Source of the DNA: Plazaster borealis
Lineage: Eukaryota; Echinodermata; Asteroidea; Forcipulatida; Labidiasteridae
Reading direction: 5' to 3'
Assembly: GCA_021014325.1 (NCBI GenBank)
Contig: CM037472.1
Span: 32,140,234-32,204,233, forward strand
Length of the DNA: 64,000 nt
Shown: positions 24,741 through 37,028 of the stretch, piece by piece
Layout of the letters: each line of letters starts with the position of its first letter
How positions within the stretch are numbered: the first letter of the stretch is position 1
The notes under the pieces: generated by a model
The model's input: the letters and a program-made list of their open reading frames with translations, nothing else
Databases searched by the model: none
What the model was told of the DNA's origin: nothing
Program-made: the position numbers and the translations under genes

Positions 24741-27700
24741 CTCCACTACATGTACTCTACTCTACTACTGCTTGGAATCAATCTAGAGAGTAATATTTGC
24801 AATAGAAATATCATTTTCAAATTGCAGTACTTCATATTTTCAGACAAACCGCATGAACTTGTTCCTAGACATATGTACATGTAATATAATGTTAAAATTT
24901 ATCAATGACTAATCCATTTTTGTTTACTTTTTTTTTGGAGGGGGGGGGGGTTATTCCAATTTTCCCCAATTCAACTCGAGTTAAAAATTACAACATACAC
25001 AATGTACCGTTTCAGATTGTAAACTGTTTCTTGTGAACCATTCAATTCCACCCAAACTTTTCATATCTTACTTCAAGATTGTTATCAACAAAAGGTCACA
25101 CTGCAAATCCTGTACACTCCCTTTAAGTAATTATTACAAAACAATTCTGCTATACAACCAACATTATAGGGGAAACCTTGAAACTCTGTTGTCTCCACGC
25201 AACCATGGATTTCTAGCACACAAAAGCAATGAAAGTCTGCAATAGTTCAATGAATAGCCTATTCAGGTCAGCATTTACAAAACGCAAAATATCTCATAAT
25301 AATAGAGCATGCAGTCATAAAATCAATGTTGTTTGCATCTCCTTAGTACATCTTAAGTACAGTTCAGACATGTACATAATGGTGTAGGTCTCACACACAA
25401 GATTATAGTTTCAATGGTTTCAGTCAGACGTTTTTTAAACAAGGGCATGGAGTGCACACAAGACGCTAAATTACAGAAATGTTTTCTGCCTCCATGCTCC
25501 TGTTATGTTGAGCATACTCATTAAAAAAGCTTTTTTTAAATTCATATTACCAGACATTATGTACACGTAAGCCTTTACACAACCAAGGTTTTTTCATTTC
25601 TCTCATGACAGGCAAACTCTGTTTTCCAAAGTGAGGCTTGGCAAAGGAGTCTGGCCCCATTTTAATAAAATGAGAAACAGCATTCATTATTGCCAATGCA
25701 CATATGGAGCAAGACTAAGTTTGGTGAAAGGTCTATGGCTTACATTGTATTTGAGGTTTTATCTGAATTGGTGAATCCGGCTATAAGGGTGTTGCTAAGC
25801 GTAGCCATAGAGCTCTGTAGAAGCCGTCAATTCAGACACCAAGTTCTATCTGACATTCTGTACCTCTTGTCAGTCAAGGATCTACTTGCAAACATCATAT
25901 ATATATATAAGGATTTACATATTTGTGTGTACAGAGTAAATTTCAATACAGCCCGGTGGGGTGTCCTATAGGCCTACCACATGTGTGCAACATAACACAT
26001 TAAATATTTATACGAATACAGAAAAGCATGAACACTGCAGCTTTATATCGTCAATCAATATGAACATTATGCCAGGAGGTTTATCCCCACACATGCATTG
26101 ATCAGTTCACCATTTAAATCCCCCCTCATGGCACTCTGCAAGTTAAACTTTTAAAGGTGCGGAGGGGTAACACTGGAGAACAGGGGCTAATTTCACAGCC
26201 CAGCTTTTTTAAGCTGAGGATTCTGTGCTTGAACACACAGGGCATGGAGGAAGGCTCCATAATGCACAGCTGAGCAGAATTTCTCTGCCCACTGTGTATA
26301 AACTGAGAAACCTATTATGTGGTGTCTTAGTGACTCCAGGCATGTACACATTTTGTAGAAAGATACCATTGCATGTATGAACGACAGAGCAAATCAAGCA
26401 ATTCTTGAATAGTAACTGTATTTGTCTGTGAATCATGCTTTGTCCTTGATCGACAAAGAGCTGGATACATGTGAAATATTTTGTGCATCATTTGTTATAA
26501 ATGTGCTGGTTTGTAATGCGCGGCAACCACTAAAAACATCTCCATGATCTGACCATGTACAAGTAGACAAAGTTGAAGTTGAAATTTGAAGATAAAGTGT
26601 AAAAAAATCAGCCTCAAATAGCCCCACACCAACAAAGCATGACCAGTTTAAAACTGTTCCGTTAATGCTTTAAAGTTTAGAGTTTGAAGACAGATTGTAA
26701 GCATTGGAAGGAAAACAGGATATGTTGACCAAAAACAAAGTTTTCATACGTGATAGTCATCCGATTAACATACTGTAGGTGTATAAAGCAGTGCATCAAC
26801 CGCAGCTTTCACCTCAATCCAAGAGCCATTGTGTGCAAAGGGGAAAAGGGTCATTCACACAAACTGATAAAAATTGTCCTGTCTAGGTAGCCCCTAAGGA
26901 AGCAAGTCATAAAGCCCACAAGATATACCACCAACATAACATTTTCATTGTATGGTCTAAACAAGAAGCACCTCAGCATTCTGGATACACCTCCCTACAA
27001 CCACAGATAAATGTTTTGAGGGTTGTTTTCGATCAGAAAATATTTATGGCTTGGATTTTGCAATCTGTCTAGAATGCAGCCCTTGCTGCCCAGGTCAGTG
27101 CTTTTTTGACAGGCTGCGCAGACAATTTCAGCTCTCAAATGATCCATGACCTTCCTGGCATCAGGCCACTGTTTCCTGGTAACAACTATTACCATAGAGA
27201 TATAAACCTATTACATAACCAATGGGGGGAGGGCAGTCCAGACCACAAAAATAGACCCATTAAAAATATCAGCAGCATAAAAACTATGTACATGTAGGTC
27301 CTACGTAGTTGTATTATTTATGATCTTAATTCTTCTCACCTTTGCCGTGTACAGTGTGTTTACTGGATACAATTAAATAATTATTTTGCTTTCTAAATAT
27401 TAAACACTTCCCTGTATGGTATGACAAAAATAATAATAATTCAACAACAAATTGAGCCAATAATATGAAGGGAACCACCTGGGAAAACAGTGGGGTTCTT
27501 TTCATCGATGCACCCATGTTTTTTTTGTATTATAGACGGCTTCATAACAAGCTACTATAGTGTATATTCCTTTATAAGGAATCCTGTGCATGCAGAAGAT
27601 TACTACGCCTATACACTGTGTACAGCTGCCTTGACTATACTGAATGCATTTAACTTTCCCAGGCCAGCTCTCTGTCAATTCTTTGAGGTCAAGGGAATCT

Positions 27701-29108
27701 GTACATCATCAAGACGGTTTCCTTCCTCTGTAGGGCCTACATGTAGGCCTACATTGTATATTACAAAACATTACCAATAATTGATGTACACATGCAGGTC
27801 TACATAGTACACGTACACAAGTGTCAATCTCTCACGCTTGACTGGACTGAAATAAAAAATCAAGGACTGCAAAACTGAATATATCCTGGGCTTGACTCAG
27901 CATGGTAAAAAAAACCAAAGCACTAAAATAGTAATACATAAGTTAGAAGAAAGAGAAGAAGAACAAAAAATACAAGTTTTTACAGTTGATTGTTTTGAAA
28001 ATGTACCTGCACCAAACCATATGACTGACACTGCAAGACTATAAAAAGCCTAGGAGTGTCTCTTATAAGCATTGTATGCTTACTATTAACTGCAATAAGC
28101 GGAAGTTTATTTATTTTATAGACAAACAACAATATGCAGGTACATTGTACATGTATGTAAATGTATGCTATCCTACTCTTTGGTATTATTTTTTGAAAGC
28201 AAACGCTCCTACAAAGGGCAAGGTAAAAAAACTCTCAGGAAAATCTCGGGCAAATCAAAATTTCAGTTTGAGAACAAGTCACGATGCAGTTTCATCTGTT
28301 ACCTCGTGATGTTCAAGCTGTCATATCTGGTCTAGCATCAAAAATATTCCCAACAAAAATTATTAACATGATATTACTCTGTATTTCTGGTGATGAAACC
28401 AAGGATGCCACATAATAAGTGAACTTAATTACTGTAGCTCGCAAGCCTGAGGAAACCTGTAAACAAGGGTGCTTGCTTTGTGAATCGGAAATACAGGGGT
28501 TAAACCACGTACTCTTCCACGATAAGTGTTCTGGATTGCCTAAAATTTAACTTTGTACACACCATACAATTAGATCCAAAACATTACAGAGTCGACCAAT
28601 CTAGTTATCATTATTGTGACATTGTCACATTCATATACCCATCTGTGTAACCCACAACGGACAATATAAACGAAAGAGAGGCCAGTACAGTGTATGGTGA
28701 ACCTTCCCCCTCTTCAACCCCTACCCACAGTAACAGCCACGCCTACAAATAAAGTTAACCTATCATGCACAAAAACACAGTGCAATCCTAACTTAAAGAT
28801 GAAGACATCATGCTCTGGTTTCTCCTAGAAACGGAAAGACACTTGGCTGAAATGAATCCCAGATGAAAATAGGCTGGTGCTTCCCCACACAGTACAAAAA
28901 GCACAGATTAGGTAATGTAGCTGCGGTGCATCATTCCATGGAAATTGAAACCCAAAACCGAATTACTCAACATGCACATAATGACAACAAAAGGGCACAG
29001 TATGATAAATCTACATAATGTACGAGACAGGTACAGATGGCCAAAATACACAAACAAGAATATACAACATTTCCCAGCAAACCAACACTTCTAATGTACA
29101 TTTACAGA

Positions 29109-29580
29109 CGAAGGGAAATGTCAAATTCAATTTTGTGGTGTACTCATTTTCCAAGAGTCCTCATGTGAGTGAGGAAAAAATTACAAGTCTCTAACCTCAC
29201 GTTAAAATGGTATAAATTACCGTTCTATTTCAATACCCTTCCTGTGCAAAATTTTTCAACATACAAAACATCCGATGACATCATTCTGAGAAAAATGGGT
29301 CTGTACATTTTTGTAGGGGGTTGTTTGGTTCATCCCTGACTTTCGTTTATATTCAATCAAAACGGCCTTGAACTTGACCTTTTGACTGGCGAAAAAAACC
29401 TCTCCTTTGAATGTTAAGACCCATTAGTTGTTGAAATCCAATGACGTCATATTTCAAATTTCGCTCTGAAAAAGTCAGGAATGAACCAAAACATCCCCAT
29501 AATTTTTCCCCACTCACACGAGGACTCTATCTATTGGAAATCGAGTACATCACAAATTTGAATTTGACATTTCCCTTCCT
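29109..29580. mobile_element. MITE with long inverted repeats, adjacent to gene 1 exon 4
   Basis: A copy of the 7484-7972 family. The left end has GAAGGGAAATGTCAAATTC and CTAACCTCACGTTAAAATGG; the right has CTATCTATTGGAAATCG and AATTTGACATTTCCCTTC. The outer ends differ from the GGGGCTCC ends of the other copies (GGGAAATGTC instead). It ends about 45 bases from the donor of exon 4, inside the intron. Confidence 0.8.
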
Positions 29581-29625
29581 CTTTAAAAAAAACCATTAAA
29601 TTTTACCCTTGTTATTATAACTCAC

Positions 29626-29694
29626 CTTAATCCGTACTAGTCTGGCAGCTCTGACACCATGCCCATGGCTAAGGAACTTCTTAAAACACTGCTT
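29626..29694 (-). CDS. Gene 1, exon 4 (predicted small exon)
   Basis: A 69-base exon coding for 23 residues (KQCFKKFLSHGHG, then VRAARLVRIK). It is bounded by a strong acceptor (TTTTATTTCTGTAG|AAG) and a near-ideal donor (AAG|GTGAGT). It starts and ends in phase 0, matching the phase-0 end of exon 3 and the phase-0 start of exon 5, and has no in-frame stop. The peptide is basic and continues the Lys/Arg-rich trend after the FEKMQQ end of exon 3. An inverted-repeat transposon ends only about 45 bases beyond the donor, inside the next intron. An additional exon between exons 3 and 4 cannot be excluded. The call depends on splice signals and phase, since the open frame alone is too short to be informative. 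Confidence 0.5.
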
Positions 29695-30942
29695 CTACAG
29701 AAATAAAATTCAGAATAAATATACATCATCAATCAAACTGACGTAAGAAATAAACACCAAGAGTTTCTTCAAATTTGCTCTAGGTTAATGTAGCCTGCAT
29801 AAAGTCTAGACATAAATGTGCTGTCAGTTTGAAAGCAATTTTTTGTTTGTTTTGACAAAAATGTTAGAACAAAAATAACAGCAATAAAGTGATGGGTGCG
29901 AATACGTGTAAAACATGTTCGGTAATTAATTTCATTCTTAATTACTATAGGCCTGATACAAAGTTTTTATGTTTCCATGATTGTTTAAATTTCTACTTGT
30001 AATATTTTGGTTAATTTATTTTCAACATTGTACACACAGTGATATTAGTAATCCTATGTCTTGCTATTGGCCATAAGATTTAAACCCACCCAAAAAAAAT
30101 TATAAAAAAAAAAAAAAAATGGAGAAATGAAGAAAAAAACATTTGCGTGAAAACAATTCCCAGAGTGTTCGATACATCCGCAGTAACAAAGACACTGTAT
30201 AGTACTTTAGTAGGACCACACGTATAAGATTTGTGTGGCAGTTTTTACAGTATTACACAGCTTTTATAAACAATACTGGTTGTTGTTTTGGTGTACACTG
30301 ACAAAGCCTTGAAATTTCTTGTGAAAGGACATGGCAAGTTTCTGCTGGTAGAAGGAATTTCTATGAGGTAAATAAACAGTTTCAATCAGAACTTTACGAA
30401 CAGAAGAACAAAGGGGAAACCACAACAATTGTAAAACTTGTGTTTTTTTTGTACATGTGCCTTCCCTACAAAAGAAGGGATCCTTAAACGTGGGAGGGAA
30501 GGAAATGACCAAATCGAAAGGACAGGCTTTACAATACAATAAATTAAATTAAAACGAGATGAAAATTGAAAAAATATATTAATGCATTATGCTGCAATCA
30601 ATAGATTAATAATACACGGCCTTGACACAAATCTGATGCAACGTTGCAGTGTACATCAGTGCCAATCTCTTTGAAGCACGGTCGCACGGACATATTCATT
30701 GTGCACACTGTGCATCTAAATGCAAGCAGAGAAATGAACAAGTCTAATTGATTCCTTCATACCATAGATATTAGTTCATAAATAGTGGCACTATGCATGT
30801 TCGGACATGCCCAGTTATACAGTGTAGATATATCCAGTGCAGTTGGTCCAGTCCTTGCTCTATGGGCTAAAAACAGTAAATGACCAGCAGCAGTGCCTAT
30901 ACTGAGCTGATGTAACCATAACAGGTGAAAATAGTGCTTATA

Positions 30943-31283
30943 GGCACTGAACACATTTGGAAATTGTCAAAGACCAGTGTTCTCACTTGGTGTATGCATA
31001 AAATAACAAGCCTGTGAAAATTTGGGCTCAATTGGTCATCAAAGTTGCAAGAAAATGATGAAAGAAAAAACACCCTTGTTGTACAAATTTGTGTGCTTCT
31101 TGCAAAGAAGTTTTTATTATTTTAGTGAGAAATTACCTCTTTCTCAAAAACTACGTTAAACTTCAGAGGGAGTCGTTTCCTACAATGTTTTATACTATCA
31201 ACAGCTCTCCGTTACTTGTTACCAAGTTAGTTTTTATGCTAATATTTGTTTTGAGTCATTACCAAACGTGTACGATACCTTTA
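30943..31283. mobile_element. MITE, GTACACGTTTGG-ended family, third copy
   Basis: It opens GGCACTGAACACATTTGG and closes CCAAACGTGTACGATACCTTT. Relative to the 8.6 kb copy it lacks a few bases in the CCCAACATATGC segment and part of the CTTTCAGATAG segment before the central palindrome. Confidence 0.85.
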
Positions 31284-31387
31284 AAATATCGCGACACAAA
31301 TGATACACATCATATGACATTTTGGGCTGGTGACCTGCTTTCCTGCAAATAGTACTTTTTCTGCACTCTAATGCTTTCATTGACATT

Positions 31388-31818
31388 ACAGTTTATTCGT
31401 GTAAATTTAATATTTCTTCTTTCAATGTGCAATGTAAATCTTTAAAATAAGTTTTGCTAGCATTTTAATCCCCTGAAATGTGCAGGTACATGTACTCCTA
31501 TAATACAAGTATTTATAGGCCTTGAACTATGGGAAGGCATTGAAGGCAACTCAACTAATCCTGTACGTGCATATGCATTGGTGCCCATAACAAACCATCA
31601 CAGTTTATTCATGTAAATTAGAAAACTTTTTTTCATTGTACAATGGAGATCTGTAAAATAAGTTTTGCTCGCATTTTAATCCCTTGAAATGTGCAGGTAC
31701 ATGTACGTGTATGTACTCATACATGTAGGCCTTGAACTATTGGAAGACAATGGAGGCAACTTATGATAGGACAACTCTTCCTGCGCATGACCCAGAAATC
31801 TGCATATTGGTGCCCCTA
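31388..31818. repeat. Local tandem duplication, about 212-bp period
   Basis: Two copies, starting at 31388 and 31600 (ACAGTTTATTC). Each continues AAATAAGTTTTGCT, GCATTTTAATCCC, GAAATGTGCAGGTACATGTA and AGGCCTTGAACTAT, and ends ATTGGTGCCC. Copy 2 has a TACATG expansion. The differences show an old duplication. Confidence 0.8.
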
Positions 31819-32454
31819 AAGTTCATATAAATTTATGTGGATGGACACCCCTGTGTGCGCTTACAACTGCCAGGTGTCTCACCCCTAATTTACAGTGGAG
31901 AGAATTTCTCAACAATTATTTTGTTACTTTTACGGGCCACAAAACCCTGTACATGCTTCCCTCCTTTATCTCAAACAATCTGTGATTTTATTTAAAACAA
32001 AAATTGCAACGGACAAAATAAAACCATCATTGTGAGAGCACAATTTTTGTTATGAAACAAGAACGAGCCACATGTTTCCTACCAATTCTTTTATAAATAA
32101 GCAGACTAAGTACATGTACAATGTATGTAAGTTAATTTATGCAACGAGGTAGTGAAAGTGTACAAAATTGACAGTTTTGCAGACATCACATGCTCCTGTA
32201 GGTCACATTCGTGAACTGTAGTTTCAAAGGAGGCCTGAGGCAGCGATATGCAATTTGCACATTTCAATCTGACAAATTTATAAAAACAGTTAGTTAGTAT
32301 GGCCATCTCTTTATCAGTGCACTACACCAGTCATGATCCCTATATAAAACCATTCATGTATCTCAGTACAATGTCTGTGTCAATAATGTCATCTCATGAT
32401 AACTCCTTCAACTCCTTGAGAGTCCTTCTTTTTGTTCCTTTCTTTTTGTTCAGT

Positions 32455-32520
32455 TTAACCCCTCCCCTCCCTCTTTCCCCTTCCCCTTCCCCCAACCCCA
32501 TCCCTTCCCCTTCACCTGTG
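32455..32520. repeat. Pyrimidine-rich tract
   Basis: A C/T tract made of CCCTTCCCC and CTCCC units, almost free of purines. It could adopt a triplex or i-motif-like form, but may be simple slippage. Confidence 0.7.
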
Positions 32521-34776
32521 GTAGGATGGCTCTGTAGAGATGCTGGTCACCCGTGTTCCATCTTGCCACTCACTGGCAAATTACTTGTTGATCCCACACC
32601 CATGCTTCTATTCTACATGTACCACTAACTCAACCCCCCCCCCCCAAAAAAAAAAAAAAAAACTCACACTGTACATATATCAAGTTTGTGGGGTCATGAA
32701 TGTTGCTATATTGCTTTTCTAAAGAATTCCTCTCTGGGGTACAACTTGAACAAAAACAACCTGGGGAAGCATTGTTCCATTGTTTCAAAGGCACCCCACA
32801 GGTGTTGGTGGGTAAGGAAGACCGGTACCATACACCCAGGATCGCCCTGGCAGGCTAAGTATGCTCGTCCTGACTATTAACATGAACCTCAACCCCAGGG
32901 CACCTCACACATTTCTTAGGCTATGTACACACGGGACGCAATCGTTTGAACATTGGGCCAAAACTCTCACTTAAAAGGGTGGAGTCACATAATATTTTTG
33001 TGTCCTTCACATGCACTAGCTAGCCTAACAAATGTTGGCAATTGTAGGCAATCAACGCAGATCCATACATTTAATTAAAATGTGCATGGATGCTACTACT
33101 TGAAGATGGTTTTATTGCAAGCCCTTTTGGGGGAACAATACATGGCAATCTGTCATACCGTCCCTAGAGCAGCCTGCCATTTTACACATGGATGGACACG
33201 GACGAGCTGAGCGCTTGATTCCAAGGATATCAGGCACGTAATTATTCCAAGTGCACACACGCACACAAACACAAAGCATTCATCTCTAACTAGCTGGCCT
33301 GCTGCCTCGTGCATGTACCCTGGATCAAAGGTAGTTGGTTAATAATTACGCCATCTACTTTTGTGCAAGCTTATGAAAAAGCCTTGTGCATTTTTTTCAT
33401 CAAGACAAAGGTGCATTAGATGAGTGCATCAAAATAGTAAACCCTCGTCACCTTGGCATACTTTGATATTTCATATTCTGTCTCAACTCATATTGGGGCT
33501 TAATCGACATTAATAAACAAGATCTGACGATAATAATCATAGCATGTAGTTATCGTAGCAGATTGTTCAAACTTCTTTCAAATTGTATTGTATGCAATGC
33601 TTGTGTTTTGCCAGTGCAGCAAGTGGATTTGCAGTTGCCCAGGGTAACCTACACATACAATGTACACTTAAAGCAGACATCAGGCAATCTAATGAATTCA
33701 AGATGGATGCCCAACCAGGAATTTTTATGCGGGTTTGAAATATATAAGACTTTAATAACCTTATTACATGTATTTGTTTTTTAACAATCAGCACTACCCA
33801 TAACATAGAATACCCTAGACCCGCCATTATAATTAAAACAAGTCTATGGGTAAAAAGGCAGGGGGGGGGGGGAACTTCTTGGCATCTCTTTTTATTCATT
33901 TGGCAAACCCACATGAAAATATGCTAAGTATACAGAACACAGAATTGCCAGAGCTGGGAAAATGGAACCAGTAAGTTTGTTCAATCACTATAAAATCATC
34001 AGCAAAAATTCACTCTATTAGCATTTTCAATATCAATGCCTTGACTGTTATTCTTGGCAGCTATCCAACGATTTGGCTGAGTTCCAACTTCTAGTAACCT
34101 AATAATACGAAGCGTGCTCATGCAGGCTATTGTACATTTTGTAACCTGTACACAATCTGCTTGACAATACGTGTTGAAGATTCCACCGCTTGCACACAAT
34201 ACTGCACAGCTGTGGTACAAAATGTCACGCACACCTAAACAGTACTTACATCATTTTCAAAATACTGATAGTTGATGTATCAATGTATGTACTGTACGAT
34301 GCATTTTCCAGGAACTTCCCATAATGTTACAGCTTTGGTTATACTTCCACAAACTGAAACTTGGGATATCCCATGCATATCAATCAGTCATAGAAAAATA
34401 TGTGAAACTTGTCTGCCAATCATCATATCCTGCTAATAGTGCTATTTGAACTTCTATTCCTCTTAGTCTGCTTTTGTGGGTTTCAGGTCTGCTTTTGTGA
34501 GTTTCAGCGATTCAATGAAGTAAGGGAAAAACAGAAAATTTTAAAAAGTGAATCCCTTATCTTGCAAGTTTGTATTAATTCTTGTATGTTTTCAACAAAT
34601 ATTTCAAATTAATAAATAATTGAATGAAGTGATCCCTTTCTGCCATTTCAACACTTAGGAAAGCTTTTGTGCATGAAACTTCTGAAACATTAAGAAACAA
34701 ATGTCACTTTTTTGTGAAAAAATACAACTTTGCAGTCGGCCATTTTGGTTGTGTGCAAATACTGTGGGATACGTAC

Positions 34777-35255
34777 CTGCTGCATTTTCTCAAAATCTAA
34801 ACAGCGACCATTCTGCTGATTATCATCCAGGTGATACGCATGCCTGTGTCGTTTCCGAGGTGATGCAAAGTCTCCGGCTGGGCCAACATTTGCCACGAAA
34901 AAGGTGGCGTTTCCTTCCGAATGCTTTCGTGCCAGTCTTTGTAAGTGCCTTGGCGGTGACGCACTAAATCTCAATGGTATCGGTTTGGCACAGAGTTCTT
35001 TAACTTCCTCATCACTTGAGCCTGAAACGTCCCCATTTCCACCTCGGCTTATTTGTGACCACTTTCGTTTCTCTGGGGTTGGTTGTTTGTCTAACCCTGT
35101 GAGTTCCTCTTCCGAGCTGTGTCTGTCTCGGTCTGACGATAAAATATTCTCTGTGGAGTTTACTATATCCTCCAGTGGTCTTAGTCTCACAGGGTGAGGT
35201 GTTATTATGGCTGGACTTGAAATCGGATTGGAGGATCCATTGCACATTCTTCTTT
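34777..35255 (-). CDS. Gene 1, exon 3, main Ser/Pro-rich and basic segment
   Basis: The largest exon of gene 1: 479 bases, two bases completing a Glu codon and then 159 codons. The acceptor is TTCTTGTCAACAG|AAAG and the donor is CAGCAG|GTACGT, leaving phase 0. The peptide runs from RRMCNGSSNPISS to CLDFEKMQQ. In order it has a Pro/Ser segment (SSPAIITPHPVRLRPL), a Ser/Glu-rich segment (SSEEELTG), TPEKRKW, SGSSDEEVKEL, then RFSASPPRHLQRLARK and a basic SPRKRHRH patch. The TP and SP sites next to basic residues look like proline-directed kinase sites, and PRKRHRH resembles a nuclear localisation signal. No transmembrane segment or enzyme motif is visible. It is one of only two frames in the window clearly longer than chance. 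I cannot name the protein; a nuclear, largely disordered regulator is an inference from composition. Confidence 0.8.
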
Positions 35256-36267
35256 CTGTTGACAAGAATTCACATAAACCGTTTTTAAAATGCAAGAAAG
35301 CTGTGATAAACATGTACATTTTGGGTGTATACAATCCAAACAAGGGTTCATATACTGGTCTTTAAAACAACATTGCCATTGATTCAATGTTTAATTTAAA
35401 AAAACTGTACATAATGCAAATCTAGCACTTAAAACTCTCAAAGACACATTTTTTTCTGGAGACGAGGGAAACCGCTGCCTAAATTTCAGTCATTCATATC
35501 TTAAAAAATACTACTGTATAAACCCAACCCAAATCCCCTATTCTTCATACAGCACTAAATAACCATCAGGTAAATTATGAGCACATTCCATGTTTGAGCT
35601 GATTTGCAAGTCTTAACCTATGGCTTTGTGGTTGTTGGTTCTATCGCTATCATATCACTCAGAAATGGTTATCAAAACAGGTATCAATATCACCAACAAA
35701 AACATGCCATGGAAATTGATGTACAATGTATTATGAAGGTAATACTCTACATGTGTATGTTTTGCCCAAACAAAATGCATAAGGTGTTTTTATGTTTTAG
35801 AGGTCACAGAAACATGCATAGGTCGCAAAGGAGACAATACTGTCTGTGGAACAGATACTGTGCAAGAATCGTGCAATAACATCCTTTGTGCAGAGTTTCC
35901 ATACTGCAGCTGGGCTGTGCAGTGAGTCATGGCAAGATACAATGTTACAGACTAAAAAATAATTTTGCAGAACACAGGAGGTCAACGATTCCGGGCGACG
36001 CAGGCAGACAGAATTATGAACATTATCAGTCAAGGGCAATCAATTATTGTTCAGGTCTCCAAACACAACTATTTATTTACAAATGGAGGAAAACAATGTA
36101 CAGTGAAGATGCATGTATTTTCAACTAATTTCATTCACACGTGAATCCTGTTCAATGAAGGCTGAAATAACCTTGATTAAAGGTAAAACTAACGGAACAT
36201 TTACTGTACACTAAATGTTCAAACAACATTCTTACAACTGGTGAAACTCAATAAATGCTACACCAAC
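35256..36267 (-). other. Gene 1 intron 2
   Basis: The 1.0 kb intron between exons 2 and 3. It is AT-rich with scattered stops in all frames. I see no repeat element or RNA gene in it. Confidence 0.55.
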
Positions 36268-36340
36268 CTTCTAACAACTGTTCCACTTCTTGGTTTTCTT
36301 CTTCCGAGTCTGTGTTGTAATCCGAGTCCTGTGCCTCAGT
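36268..36340 (-). CDS. Gene 1, exon 2, acidic serine-rich segment
   Basis: A 73-base exon coding for 24 residues plus one base. The peptide starts TEAQDSDYNTDSEEENQE and is strongly acidic, with serines in casein-kinase-2-like contexts. The acceptor is CACCAAG|ACTG on the minus strand; the donor is GAAG|GTTGGT, leaving phase 1. Exon 3 begins with two bases (AA) that complete the split codon to Glu. The exon is too short to stand out as an open frame. It was found by following the phase-0 end of exon 1 to the large frame at 34.8-35.3 kb. The acidic composition fits an unstructured regulatory region, but the function is unknown. Confidence 0.65.
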
Positions 36341-37028
36341 CTTGGTGTAAATCACAAGCAAATACACAGATCTTTGTTCGTTTCAAAGCATAGTAAATCT
36401 ACTTAAGTTAAATTGTTGTTATTTAAGTTAGAAAGGAGCTACTGTTTTTATTCATATTTTACAAAAGAGTTGGTGGGAAAGTAAGTTTGTACCTATCCCA
36501 ACAAGTTGAAATACAATTGCAACAGAGTAGCCATGGGCTTTTTATCACAAAAACTACAATGTTTGTCCGGGAAAGATACTGAACCTGACTGCAACTTTTT
36601 CACTCATGATGACAAAAAATAGTGTCTTATTTCCTAACAAATTATTTTTTGGACCATTTCATAATGAATGAAAAAGTGGCAGTCTGATTGGGAATGTTTC
36701 CTGTCAGCCTGTATTGTAGTACTGTACCAAAGAAACAAAAAATAATCAAACCACCAGGGAAGCTATGCTAGTTACTGTATGTACACAACTAACTATAATA
36801 CAGATGACACTTTGTCACTTGAAAAACAGATAGTGTAAATTTCACCTTTTTGGACGTTTGCCAATTTAAGTTTTTAAAAAAAATATAAATAAATAAACAT
36901 GTTTAAAACATATAACTACACACACAGATTAACTTAATTTAATTAAATACTTTTAGAATATTATATATGGGCTATGTCCTATGACAGAATTAACAAAAAA
37001 TTGTGAAAGAAAAAAAGTTACGGCTTAC
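36341..37028 (-). other. Gene 1 intron 1
   Basis: A short AT-rich intron of about 0.7 kb starting GTAAGC. It has no recognisable repeat and nothing else to report. Confidence 0.55.

Larger units (their letters stand above)
21792..29625 (-). other. Gene 1 intron 4
   Basis: About 7.8 kb of non-coding DNA. It holds a MITE immediately next to exon 4 (29109-29580), TACATG-rich palindromic simple sequence (22331-22372, 24130-24870) and a balanced-composition open stretch at 26999-27168. The remainder shows nothing recognisable. Extra small exons are possible. Confidence 0.4.
29695..34776 (-). other. Gene 1 intron 3
   Basis: About 5 kb of non-coding DNA. It holds one complete MITE (30943-31283), a local tandem duplication (31388-31818), a pyrimidine-rich tract (32455-32520) and a poly(C)/poly(A) run near 32632-32660. 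Nothing else is recognised; an unseen small exon is possible. Confidence 0.45.

Noticed and set aside
27326..27397. Possible gene 1 exon ending in a GTGAGA donor
   Set aside because: With each nearby acceptor the required phase meets a stop codon.
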